Of a DNA stretch of 64,000 nucleotides, positions 57,138-64,000 are shown in pieces; the first letter of the stretch is position 1; every line of letters starts with the position of its first letter. Under the pieces are notes generated by a model. The model was not told where the DNA came from and searched no databases. It saw only the letters and a list, made by a program, of their open reading frames with translations. The stretch comes from VRUE01 sp963747765 (GTDB lineage Bacteria > Actinomycetota > Thermoleophilia > Solirubrobacterales > 70-9). Made by a program: the position numbers and the translations under genes. The DNA lies in NCBI GenBank assembly GCA_963747765.1, contig CAVVGH010000008.1, positions 248,001-312,000 of the forward strand, read 5' to 3'.

Positions 57138-58337
57138 ATGAGGCATGAGCCGCAGCGGCTGAGATTCGAGATCGACGCCCGCGACGGCGATGCCCGCAGC
57201 GGCGTCCTGCACACGCCGCACGGATCGGTCCGCACACCGGCGTTCATTCCCCTGGCCACCAAGGGCACGGTGCGCGGACTGGAGTCCCGGGAGGTCGCCG
57301 AGCTCGGCTACGAGCTGATCCTGGGCAACACCTACCACCTGTTCGTGTCGCCCGGTGGGGAGCGGATCGAGGCGGCGGGCGGGCTGCACCGGTTCATGGG
57401 CTGGGACCGGGCGCTGATCACCGATTCCGGTGGGTTTCAGGTCTTCTCGCTGGCCCATGGGGGCATTGCCGACGAGGTGAAGGGGAGGGGGCGGCCCGGC
57501 GGGGAGCATGGGTCGGTGGTCTCGATCGCCGAGGAGGGGGTTCACTTCCGCTCCTACAGGGACGGCAGCCGCCTGTTCCTCTCGCCCGAGGTGTCAATGG
57601 AGGTGCAGGCGAAGCTCGGCTCCGACATCGCCCTGGCGTTCGACGAGTGCACGCCCTACCACGCCGACCGCGATTACACGGCACGCTCGATGGAGCGCAC
57701 CCATCGCTGGCTGGGCCGCTGCCTGGACTGGCACGGGGCGCAGGGGTCCGAGCGGCAGGCCGTGTTCGGGATCGTGCAGGGCGGCGTCCACGAGGACCTG
57801 CGTCGCGAATCGGCGCAGGCGGTGTCGGCCGCGGAGGTGGACGGCCTGGCGATAGGCGGCACGCTCGGCCGCGACAAGGACGAGATGCGCGGTGTGCTGG
57901 CGCTCACCGCGCCACTCCTGCCCGAGGAGGCGCCCAGGCACCTGCTCGGGATCGGCGACGTCGACGACCTGCTCGCCGGCATCGCCCTCGGGCTGGACGT
58001 GTTCGATTGCGCGATCCCGACCCGCCTCGCCCGGCACGGCACAGCCCTCGTTCCCGACCCCGAGAGCCGCTTTCGCCTTGACCTGCGCAGGTCGGGTTGG
58101 GAAGGCGACCGCGACCCGATCGCCCCGGGGTGCCCCTGTGCCGCCTGCCTGCACCACGACCGCGACTACTTGAGCTACCTCTCGCGCGCCGAGGAGCTGA
58201 CCGCGGTCCGCCTCCTCTGCCTGCACAACCTCACCTTCATGGAGCGGCTTCTCGCCGGCGCCCGCGCCGCCATCGCGGCGGGCCGCTTCCAGCAATACAG
58301 CGCCGGCATACTGAGCGGCAGGGCGCCGTACGGGTAG
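57138..58337 (+). CDS. tgt: tRNA-guanine transglycosylase
   Basis: 399 residues. Family motifs PAFIPLATKGTVRG, the catalytic Asp in ITDSGGFQVFSL, the second Asp in DVFDCAIPTRLARHG, and the zinc site CPCAACLHHDRDYLSYL with a later His in LHNL. It exchanges guanine-34 for preQ1 in queuosine tRNAs. Its stop abuts that of the convergent kinase gene. Confidence 0.96.
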   Translation: MRHEPQRLRFEIDARDGDARSGVLHTPHGSVRTPAFIPLATKGTVRGLESREVAELGYELILGNTYHLFVSPGGERIEAAGGLHRFMGWDRALITDSGGFQVFSLAHGGIADEVKGRGRPGGEHGSVVSIAEEGVHFRSYRDGSRLFLSPEVSMEVQAKLGSDIALAFDECTPYHADRDYTARSMERTHRWLGRCLDWHGAQGSERQAVFGIVQGGVHEDLRRESAQAVSAAEVDGLAIGGTLGRDKDEMRGVLALTAPLLPEEAPRHLLGIGDVDDLLAGIALGLDVFDCAIPTRLARHGTALVPDPESRFRLDLRRSGWEGDRDPIAPGCPCAACLHHDRDYLSYLSRAEELTAVRLLCLHNLTFMERLLAGARAAIAAGRFQQYSAGILSGRAPYG

Positions 58338-59558
58338 CTATTCGGTGTTCTTGCGGACCAGGCTCTTGAGCTCTTCGACGACCTTGTCCACCGAGTTACC
58401 GGCAACTTCCGTCGCCTTGACCCCGGTCGCCCGGTCGGTGGCGACGATCACCGCGGCCGCCACGGCCGCCGCGATCAACACCAGCGCGACGCTGGCCATC
58501 ACCAGCCTCGTGAAGCGCGCAAACGCTCCTCGCTTGCGCTGCCGTTCGACGGGGGGTGGGGCGGCGGCGGCCGGCTGAGGCGCGCGGGGCGCGGGCCGCC
58601 TGCTCGGCGAGGTCGGCTGTCGGAACTCGGTTCGCTGCGTGCGGTCGAGGCGACGGGTCGCCGTCTCGCCGCTGAGCACGCTGGTCGGGGTTGAGCCGTC
58701 GGCCAGCAGCAGGGTGACGTCCTCGCCCTGCAGCCCCAGCCGCAATCCGCCCGCCAGCTCGTCGGCGCTGGCGTAGCGCCGCGCCGGGTCGCCCTCCAGG
58801 GCTCGCAGCACCGCCGTGCCAAGCGTCCCGGGCACCTCGTCGTTGTAGGTGCTGGGCGACAGCGGCTGCTCGTTCTGCTGGCGCACCGCCAGCTCGGCGA
58901 GCGTCGAGCCCTCGTAGGGCAGCCGGCCGGTGAGCAGCTGATAGAGGACCACGCCGAGGGCGTAGACGTCGGTCGACGGGGTCGCCTCCTCGCCGCGCAC
59001 CTGCTCGGGGGAGAGGTAGGCGGCCGTGCCGACCACGGAGCCGACCTGGGTGATGCGGGTCTGTTCGATCGCCCGCGCGATCCCGAAGTCGGCCAGTTTC
59101 ACCGTCATCTCGCCACCGCCGGCCGGTCCGCCGACGATCATCAGATTGCCCGGCTTGACGTCGCGGTGGATGATCCCGCGCCGGTGCGCGTAGTCGAGCC
59201 CCGCGCAGGACTGAACGCCGATCTCCGTCGCCGTCTCGAAGTCGAGCGGGCCCTGGCGCTGGAGGATCTGCGCCCCCGAGCGTCCCTCGACGTACTCCAT
59301 GACGATGTAGTGGCAGCCGTCGTCGATCCCCGTGTCGTAGACCTGGACGATGTTGGGGTGGACCAGCTTGGCCACGGCCAGCGCCTCGCGGCGGAAGCGG
59401 GCGACGAAGCGCTCGTCGTCTGAGAGATGCTCGGCAAGGACCTTGACGGCGACGGTGCGCTCGAGGATCAGGTCGGTCGCGCGATAGACGTTGGACATCC
59501 CGCCCGAGCCGAGGCGGTCGCCGAGCTCATAGCGGCCGGAGAGCGTGTCCGTCTTCAT
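58338..59558 (-). CDS. Transmembrane serine/threonine protein kinase (PknB-like)
   Basis: 406 residues. Kinase domain 10-270: GSGGMSNVYRA glycine loop, Lys39 (VAVKVL), HRDVKPGNLM with Asp133, DFG with Asp157. A proline-rich juxtamembrane region follows, then one membrane helix (ASVALVLIAAAVAAAVIVA) and a short extracytoplasmic tail of about 35 residues. It has no PASTA repeats, though the tail (VAGNSVDKVVEELKSL) faintly resembles the start of one. Translated after the lipoprotein gene with a 1-nt overlap, which suggests a joint signalling role. Confidence 0.92.
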   Translation of the reverse strand: MKTDTLSGRYELGDRLGSGGMSNVYRATDLILERTVAVKVLAEHLSDDERFVARFRREALAVAKLVHPNIVQVYDTGIDDGCHYIVMEYVEGRSGAQILQRQGPLDFETATEIGVQSCAGLDYAHRRGIIHRDVKPGNLMIVGGPAGGGEMTVKLADFGIARAIEQTRITQVGSVVGTAAYLSPEQVRGEEATPSTDVYALGVVLYQLLTGRLPYEGSTLAELAVRQQNEQPLSPSTYNDEVPGTLGTAVLRALEGDPARRYASADELAGGLRLGLQGEDVTLLLADGSTPTSVLSGETATRRLDRTQRTEFRQPTSPSRRPAPRAPQPAAAAPPPVERQRKRGAFARFTRLVMASVALVLIAAAVAAAVIVATDRATGVKATEVAGNSVDKVVEELKSLVRKNTE

Positions 59559-60157
59559 CAGCCGTCTCCTTCGACCGCCGTGTCGGGACCCACCCCGCCG
59601 GACGAGCTTTCTTCGTTGCCTTCTTCGCCGGGCGGGGGCCCATTTCCGTTCCCCAGCCCTTTGCCTTCGCCTTTGGCCTGCGGGGGCAGGGGCGGTTCCG
59701 CCGTTTCCGGGGTCGGTTCCTGGTCCTTGGGCTTCTCTTCCTTCTTCTCCTTGCCCGGCGCTTCCTTTGCCTTCTCCTTCTTCTTCTTGGCGGGCTCGCC
59801 TTCGGCCACTTCGCTTTCGGGCACCGCCGTGGTGGGCACGGTTTCTTCGCCGATCGATTCTTCGCAGCCGGCGATGACCTCGTTCAACCTTGCGGCGCCG
59901 TCGCGGAGCGCCTGCTTCAGCTTGGCGTCGATGCCGCCGAGCGCTTCGACCTGTTCGCTCACCTGCTGGGCGGCGCTTTCCGCCCCGACGCAGTCACCTT
60001 CGTCCGCCAGCAGCCTGACCGTGTCCAGGTTGGCGGTGATGTCCCGTGCAGTGGAGCCCGGCAGGAGCCGCGCGTCGCTGCCGCCGCAGGAGGCGACGAG
60101 GAGCGCGGCGGCCATGCCAAGCGCAAGGACGAGCAGAGATCGGGCTGAGCGATCCAT
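59558..60157 (-). CDS. Lys/Glu-rich lipoprotein upstream of the kinase
   Basis: 199 residues. Lipoprotein signal with LVASC lipobox, a helical domain of about 80 residues (TVRLLADEGDCVGAESAAQQ; KLKQALRDGAARLNEVIAGC) with two further Cys, then a low-complexity Lys/Glu/Pro/Gly tail. Its stop overlaps the kinase start codon by one base. It may be the extracytoplasmic sensor for the kinase; no family recognised. Confidence 0.7.
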   Translation of the reverse strand: MDRSARSLLVLALGMAAALLVASCGGSDARLLPGSTARDITANLDTVRLLADEGDCVGAESAAQQVSEQVEALGGIDAKLKQALRDGAARLNEVIAGCEESIGEETVPTTAVPESEVAEGEPAKKKKEKAKEAPGKEKKEEKPKDQEPTPETAEPPLPPQAKGEGKGLGNGNGPPPGEEGNEESSSGGVGPDTAVEGDG

Positions 60158-60209
60158 GCGGCGAGTCTAGATGGTTGATTCGGCGGCCCGGCACGCCTGA
60201 ATGGCCCGG

Positions 60210-60950
60210 TCAGTGGCCCACGTAGAGTCGGCTTGCGAGACGCCCCGGCAGGTCGGCTGCCGCGATCGATCCCGCCGCCCGCTCGATGTCGTAGGGCACG
60301 CGGTGGTAGCGAGCTGTCTGCCGCTCGGTATCGAGCTCCAGCCAGGCGGCGCGGGGATCGCCGTCGCGCGGCTGGCCGACGCTGCCGGGGTTCACAAGCC
60401 ATTCGCCGCCGTTCAGGTCGAGCAGCGTGCCGTCGCTCGCCTGGGCGCCCCGGACGCCGTCGTGGCTATCCGCCGAGGGGCGCACGAAGAAGAGCGAGGC
60501 ATGCGCGTGGCCGATGACGCAGACTCGCTCTGCCTGGACGTCCAGGCACGCGTCGGCCTGCTCGGCGGAGAGCACGTACTCCCAGACCGGATCTCTGGGA
60601 GAGGCATGGAAGAGGCCGATGCCACCCCGCTGTCCGGATGGGCTCAGCTCTCGCAGGAAGTCGAGCGTTTGCTCGGTCACGGCCCCGCGCGTCCAGATGA
60701 CCGCCTCTGCGGCAGCCTCCGAGAAGGCCTCGACATCCAGTTCGCCGAGCACGGCGAGGTCGTGGTTGCCGGCCAGGCAAACGGCACATCGCTCGCCGAC
60801 CAGGTCCGCGCAGGCGTTGGGATCGCCGCCGTAGCCGACCACGTCTCCGAGGCACCAGATCTCCTCGATGCCGATTTCGTCGATCGTCTCGAGGACGGCT
60901 TCGAGGGCGGGCAGGTTCGCGTGGATGTCGGTGATGGCTGCGACGCGCAC
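60210..60950 (-). CDS. Metallophosphoesterase (YfcE/ApaH-like)
   Basis: 246 residues from GTG 60950. Calcineurin-like metal motifs: ITDIHANLPAL (Asp, His), CLGDVVGYGGDP (Asp), LAGNHDLAV (Asn-His-Asp), GHAHASLF and NPGSVGQPRDGD. It would hydrolyse a phosphodiester such as cyclic nucleotides or dinucleoside polyphosphates; the substrate is uncertain. Divergent from argS, with 45 nt between. Confidence 0.9.
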   Translation of the reverse strand: MRVAAITDIHANLPALEAVLETIDEIGIEEIWCLGDVVGYGGDPNACADLVGERCAVCLAGNHDLAVLGELDVEAFSEAAAEAVIWTRGAVTEQTLDFLRELSPSGQRGGIGLFHASPRDPVWEYVLSAEQADACLDVQAERVCVIGHAHASLFFVRPSADSHDGVRGAQASDGTLLDLNGGEWLVNPGSVGQPRDGDPRAAWLELDTERQTARYHRVPYDIERAAGSIAAADLPGRLASRLYVGH

Positions 60951-60995
60951 CGAGCCAGCGTACCCTCGCGCGGCCCGGGCTCATACGATGGGATC

Positions 60996-62639
60996 GTGAC
61001 CCCGACCGACTCGATCGCCGAGCTGCGCGCGGCCGTCAACCAGGCGGTGCGCGCGCTGCACGACCGCGAGACCGCCAGCCAGGCGCCCTCTTTCGACCGG
61101 CCGCCGAAGCCGGAGCTGGGGGACTACAGCTCCAACGCCGCGATGCTGCTCGCCGCCCCGCTGGGCGAAAGCCCGCGTGACGTGGCAAAGCGCCTCTGCG
61201 CCGAGCTGGAGCGGGAGCTGGGGGCAAGCGCCAGCGTCGATCGCGTCGAGGTGGCCGGGCCGGGATTCGTCAACCTGTTCCTGTCGGACGCCTGGTACCG
61301 GCGCGCGATGGAGCGCCTCGCCGCGTCGGGGACCGATCTCGGGCCGGCTCCCACCGAATCGCCGGAGCGAATCCTGGTCGAGTTCGTGTCCGCGAACCCG
61401 ACCGGGCCGCTGCACGTCGGCGGCGGCCGGCACGCGGCCTACGGCGACGCGGTGGTGCGGCTGCTCGAGGCGGTCGGCCACGAGGTGCAGCGCGAGTTCT
61501 ACGTCAACGACGCCGGCGGGCAGATCGGCCGTTTCGCGCAGTCGATTGTTGCCCAGATGACCGGCGGCGAGATGCCCGAGGACGGCTACGAGGGCGACTA
61601 CGTCGCCGATCTGGCGGAGCAGCTGCGGGGCGAGGGGGCCGACCCGAACGATCTCGATGCGGTCGGGCACCGGGGGGTGGAGCTGGTCCTCGAGGGAGTG
61701 CGAGCGACGCTCGACCGCTTCGGCGTCCGTTTCGAAAACTGGTTCTCGGAGCGCGACCTGTACGCGCGCGGCGAGGTGGACGACGCCCTGTCGAGGCTGG
61801 AAGAGGGAGGCCACACCTACCGGAGCGAGCAGGCCCTCTGGCTGCGGACGACCGATTTCGGCGACGACAAGGACCGAGTGCTGATTCGGGCCAACGGCGA
61901 GCACACCTATCTGGCTGCCGACGTCGCATACCACTGGGACAAGCTGGAGCGGGGCTTCGGGAGGATGATCGACGTGCTGGGCGCCGACCACCATGGCTAC
62001 GCGCCCCGTCTGCGCGCCTCCGTCGCGGCGCTTGGCGCCGACCCCGATTCGCTCGAGACGCTGATCATGAGCCTGGTCCACATCGTCGAAGGAGAAGAGC
62101 GCGCGCAGATGTCGAAGCGCCGCGGCGACTTCGTCACCCTGAGTGAGCTGATCGACGACATCGGCGCCGACGCGAGCCGCTGGTTCATGCTGTGGCGCAG
62201 CCACGAGACGCCCGTCGACCTCGACCTCGAGCTGGCCCGCCGCGAATCGAGCGACAACCCCGTGTACTACGTCCAGTACGCGCATGCGCGGATCGCCAGC
62301 ATTCTGCGCAAGGCCGGGGTGGAGGAGGAGGCGGAGGCCCCGATCGCAGCGCCGGCTTCGGACGCGGCGCTGGAGGTGGCGGAGAAGGCTCTCGTCAAGC
62401 GCCTGCTGGAGTTTCCCGACGAGGTCCGCGAGGCGGCGGCGCGCCGCGGGCCGCACCGGATCTGCGCCTACGCAACCACCGTCGCCGCCGACTTTCACGC
62501 CTTCTACCGCGATTGCCAGGTCGTCGGTGCCGAGGGCGAGGGGGTCGAAGCATCGCGACTTGCCCTTTGCATGATCACCAAGCGGACGATCGCCGCCGCG
62601 CTGGGCCTGCTCGGCATCTCCGCCCCTCAGCGAATGTGA
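60996..62639 (+). CDS. argS: Arginyl-tRNA synthetase
   Basis: 547 residues from GTG 60996. N-terminal Arg-S domain (KPELGDYSSNAAML), class I HIGH motif as HVGG in SANPTGPLHVGGGRHAAYGD, MSKR in AQMSKRRGDF, and the C-terminal DALR anticodon domain (YVQYAHARIASILRKAG). It charges tRNA-Arg. The downstream gene's GTG overlaps its stop. Confidence 0.97.
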   Translation: MTPTDSIAELRAAVNQAVRALHDRETASQAPSFDRPPKPELGDYSSNAAMLLAAPLGESPRDVAKRLCAELERELGASASVDRVEVAGPGFVNLFLSDAWYRRAMERLAASGTDLGPAPTESPERILVEFVSANPTGPLHVGGGRHAAYGDAVVRLLEAVGHEVQREFYVNDAGGQIGRFAQSIVAQMTGGEMPEDGYEGDYVADLAEQLRGEGADPNDLDAVGHRGVELVLEGVRATLDRFGVRFENWFSERDLYARGEVDDALSRLEEGGHTYRSEQALWLRTTDFGDDKDRVLIRANGEHTYLAADVAYHWDKLERGFGRMIDVLGADHHGYAPRLRASVAALGADPDSLETLIMSLVHIVEGEERAQMSKRRGDFVTLSELIDDIGADASRWFMLWRSHETPVDLDLELARRESSDNPVYYVQYAHARIASILRKAGVEEEAEAPIAAPASDAALEVAEKALVKRLLEFPDEVREAAARRGPHRICAYATTVAADFHAFYRDCQVVGAEGEGVEASRLALCMITKRTIAAALGLLGISAPQRM

Positions 62640-63289
62640 AGGCACTGGCGAAGATTGCGCCCCGGTCGCCTGCCGACCTGCGAGCCGGGACACTTCGCCA
62701 GCGCGATCTCAAGGCCTTCGATGCCCTGCTGGAGGCGGTTGGCGGCACCGGGACGGTGATTGTCACGGGAACGGAGGGCCCCGCGCTGGAGGGTGCCGTC
62801 GGCCTTGCGGCTGCGGCCGCCGCGGCGGGCACGCGGACCGCATTGCTCGAGTGCGAGCTGGCGGCTCCGGCGCTGGCAAGGGCGTTGGGCCTGGTCAGCG
62901 AGCCGGGCCTTCGGGAGTACCTTCGCGAGGAGGCCCAGGCACCCCAGATCCTGCAGCCGCTCGTGCTCGCGGGCCCGGGCTCGGCGCGGGCAACCGAGCC
63001 GCTGGCCTGCATCGTGGCCGGCCGACCAACTCCGGACGGCCAGGAGCTGCTCGCATCGGACGCCTTTCGTCATGTCGCGGCGCGGCTCGCTGCCGGCTAT
63101 CAGCTCGTGGTGATCGACGGCCCGCACCTGGGGCGCGGCATGGCCGGGCTGGAGGCGGTCGCGGCTCATGCCGACGCCTCGATTGTGTGCCTGGACCGCT
63201 CCGATGCCCGCGGCAGGCAGCCGCGGCGCCTGCGCCGCGCCCTGCGACAGATGCCGCCCCGCTTCGCGGGTCTGGTCAGCTTCGAGTGA
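62636..63289 (+). CDS. Degenerate MinD/CpsD-like P-loop protein
   Basis: 217 residues from GTG 62636. The fold resembles a MinD/tyrosine-kinase-type ATPase: VIVTGTEGPALEGAVGLAAA where a P-loop would be, then TALLECELAAPALARALGL and YQLVVIDGPHLGRG. The Walker lysine is absent, so ATP hydrolysis is unlikely. It is co-translated with argS (4-nt overlap), an unusual partner. Function unknown. Confidence 0.6.
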   Translation: MKALAKIAPRSPADLRAGTLRQRDLKAFDALLEAVGGTGTVIVTGTEGPALEGAVGLAAAAAAAGTRTALLECELAAPALARALGLVSEPGLREYLREEAQAPQILQPLVLAGPGSARATEPLACIVAGRPTPDGQELLASDAFRHVAARLAAGYQLVVIDGPHLGRGMAGLEAVAAHADASIVCLDRSDARGRQPRRLRRALRQMPPRFAGLVSFE

Positions 63290-63299
63290 GCGAGGCGCC

Positions 63300-63770
63300 C
63301 TACAGGTCGTAGCGAGCCAGGTCGGCGTCGAGCCGCTCGGCGTCCTCGCCCTGCGGGCCTGGGCGCCCGGGCTCCCCGGGAGCGGCGCGGCGCGCCGCTC
63401 GCCTCCAGCGGCGTACCCCGATGGCCAGCCCCACCGCCGCCATGGCAAAGGCGATCGCCGGGATCAGGTAGGCGGAGAGGTCGAAACCGGAGCCCCCGGG
63501 CGACGCCAGGACCTCCCTGCCGTACTGGGCCACCAGCGCGTCCTCGATCTCCGCCTTGGTTTCGCCCCGGGCAATCAGCCTGGCGATGAAGGCTCGCTCG
63601 CGCTGTGCCTGCGGGGACTGGGACAGCTCGAGCAGCGTGCCGCAGATCGGGCACATGACCTCGTCTTCGATGTCGACGATGCTTGTCCGCGGCGCAACCG
63701 CGGCGGCCGGTGTGACGGCAAGGCCGAGCAGCGCCATCGCGATCGCGCCAATGCGCATGGCGCGCCTCAT
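63300..63770 (-). CDS. Cytochrome c maturation protein CcmH/CycL
   Basis: 156 residues. Signal peptide, then the redox motif EVMCPICGTLLELSQSPQAQ (CxxC), the conserved helix RLIARGETKAEIEDALVAQY with GREVLA, and one membrane segment (IPAIAFAMAAVGLAIGVRRW). It reduces apocytochrome c before haem attachment. The ATG overlaps the stop of the TlpA-like gene. Confidence 0.92.
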   Translation of the reverse strand: MRRAMRIGAIAMALLGLAVTPAAAVAPRTSIVDIEDEVMCPICGTLLELSQSPQAQRERAFIARLIARGETKAEIEDALVAQYGREVLASPGGSGFDLSAYLIPAIAFAMAAVGLAIGVRRWRRAARRAAPGEPGRPGPQGEDAERLDADLARYDL

Positions 63771-64000
63771 GGCGATTTTCGGCCGCTGGACCGCTCCTGC
63801 GCGAGAAATGGAGCCACCCGCTCGTCGAGAAACCGTTCGTCGACCGGGCCGCGCCAGATCAGTGCCAGCCGTCCGTGCGGGTCGACCAGGAAGTTCTCGG
63901 GGACGCCGGTCGAGCCGAAGGCGGTGCTGCGCTCGTCGCCGACCGAGCGCAGCTGTGGATACGTGATCCCGTAGGCGCGCACGAAGCCGCGCGCATCGTC
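63767..64000 (-). CDS. TlpA/ResA-like thioredoxin (5' end outside window)
   Basis: 78 codons, open to the window edge, so the CxxC active site lies outside. What is visible is the C-terminal half of a TlpA/DsbE fold: AYGITYPQLRSVGDERSTAF, GSTGVPENFLVDPHGRLALI and WRGPVDERFLDERV, including the cis-Pro loop GVPENFLVD. It probably supplies reductant to CcmH, encoded directly downstream. Confidence 0.88.
   Translation of the reverse strand, partial: DDARGFVRAYGITYPQLRSVGDERSTAFGSTGVPENFLVDPHGRLALIWRGPVDERFLDERVAPFLAQERSSGRKSP

Noticed and set aside
1..64000. tRNA and rRNA genes
   Set aside because: Apart from the tRNA-like domain of tmRNA, no clear T-arm GGTTCRA with a matching acceptor stem was found by eye.

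Overview
The window is a GC-rich bacterial chromosome segment, almost certainly from an actinobacterium. The gene content (ftsE-ftsX, a tmRNA with smpB, DUF222/HNH endonuclease, GAP-family exporter, Rpf-like protein, transmembrane Ser/Thr kinase, Tad-type pseudopilins) and the many GTG starts fit the Thermoleophilia/Solirubrobacterales lineage best; that placement is inference. Both window ends cut genes: a DJ-1/PfpI protein at the left and a TlpA-like thioredoxin at the right.

Layout. (1) 1-8.8 kb: PfpI/GlxA-type regulator pair, then a cell-division and RNA-quality run: ftsE, ftsX, S41 protease, a short RNase R-type exonuclease, smpB, and a membrane-anchored coiled-coil/proline-rich protein ending in a helix-hairpin-helix. 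(2) 8.8-20.1 kb: flavin disulfide oxidoreductase, tmRNA (tag ADHEFALAA), GAP-family membrane protein, ABC-F ATPase, cytochrome P450, purU, APC permease, P1B ATPase and a secreted Rpf-like protein behind a CRP-like site. Two copies of a dispersed palindromic repeat lie here. (3) 20.1-34.3 kb: HD phosphohydrolase, uppP, then a large phosphate/polyphosphate island: PhoB-type regulator, a lone PhoB-type DNA-binding domain, pstSCAB-phoU, ppx/gppA, two half-size CHAD proteins, ppk1, DUF47 and pit. Two sites with 11-bp phased repeats look like PHO boxes. (4) 34.3-38.3 kb: two TadE-like pseudopilins, a degenerate MinD-like protein, a methyltransferase and a three-domain TadG-like/VanY/lytic transglycosylase protein. 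Two of these genes share a conserved upstream element at identical distance from the start codon.

(5) 38.3-46.2 kb is the accessory region and the most unusual part. An intact maoC gene is followed by four further copies of its 3' tail (about 120-190 bp each). The intervals between the tails each carry a toxin-antitoxin module or its remains: GNAT/DUF1778, a Doc remnant with a small basic partner, broken HigB with intact HigA, and a second Doc remnant followed by an AbiE-like type IV pair. Three of the tails share the same non-coding left flank. This resembles a cassette array or serial insertion at the maoC 3' end. It is followed by a DUF222/HNH endonuclease whose start overlaps a perfect LexA-type box, a 21-bp tandem repeat, a strong hairpin and a broken pRiA4b ORF-3-like gene.

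(6) 46.2-64 kb: cupredoxin lipoprotein, enoyl-CoA hydratase, uvrC-rapZ, an ABC-2 exporter, a VOC protein, a glycolytic operon (gap, pgk, tpiA, gpmI), tgt, a Ser/Thr kinase with an upstream lipoprotein, a metallophosphoesterase, argS, a second degenerate MinD-like protein and a cytochrome c maturation pair (CcmH, TlpA-like).

No tRNA, rRNA, CRISPR array, transposase or integrase gene was recognised. All assignments were made by reading the sequence; no database search was run.
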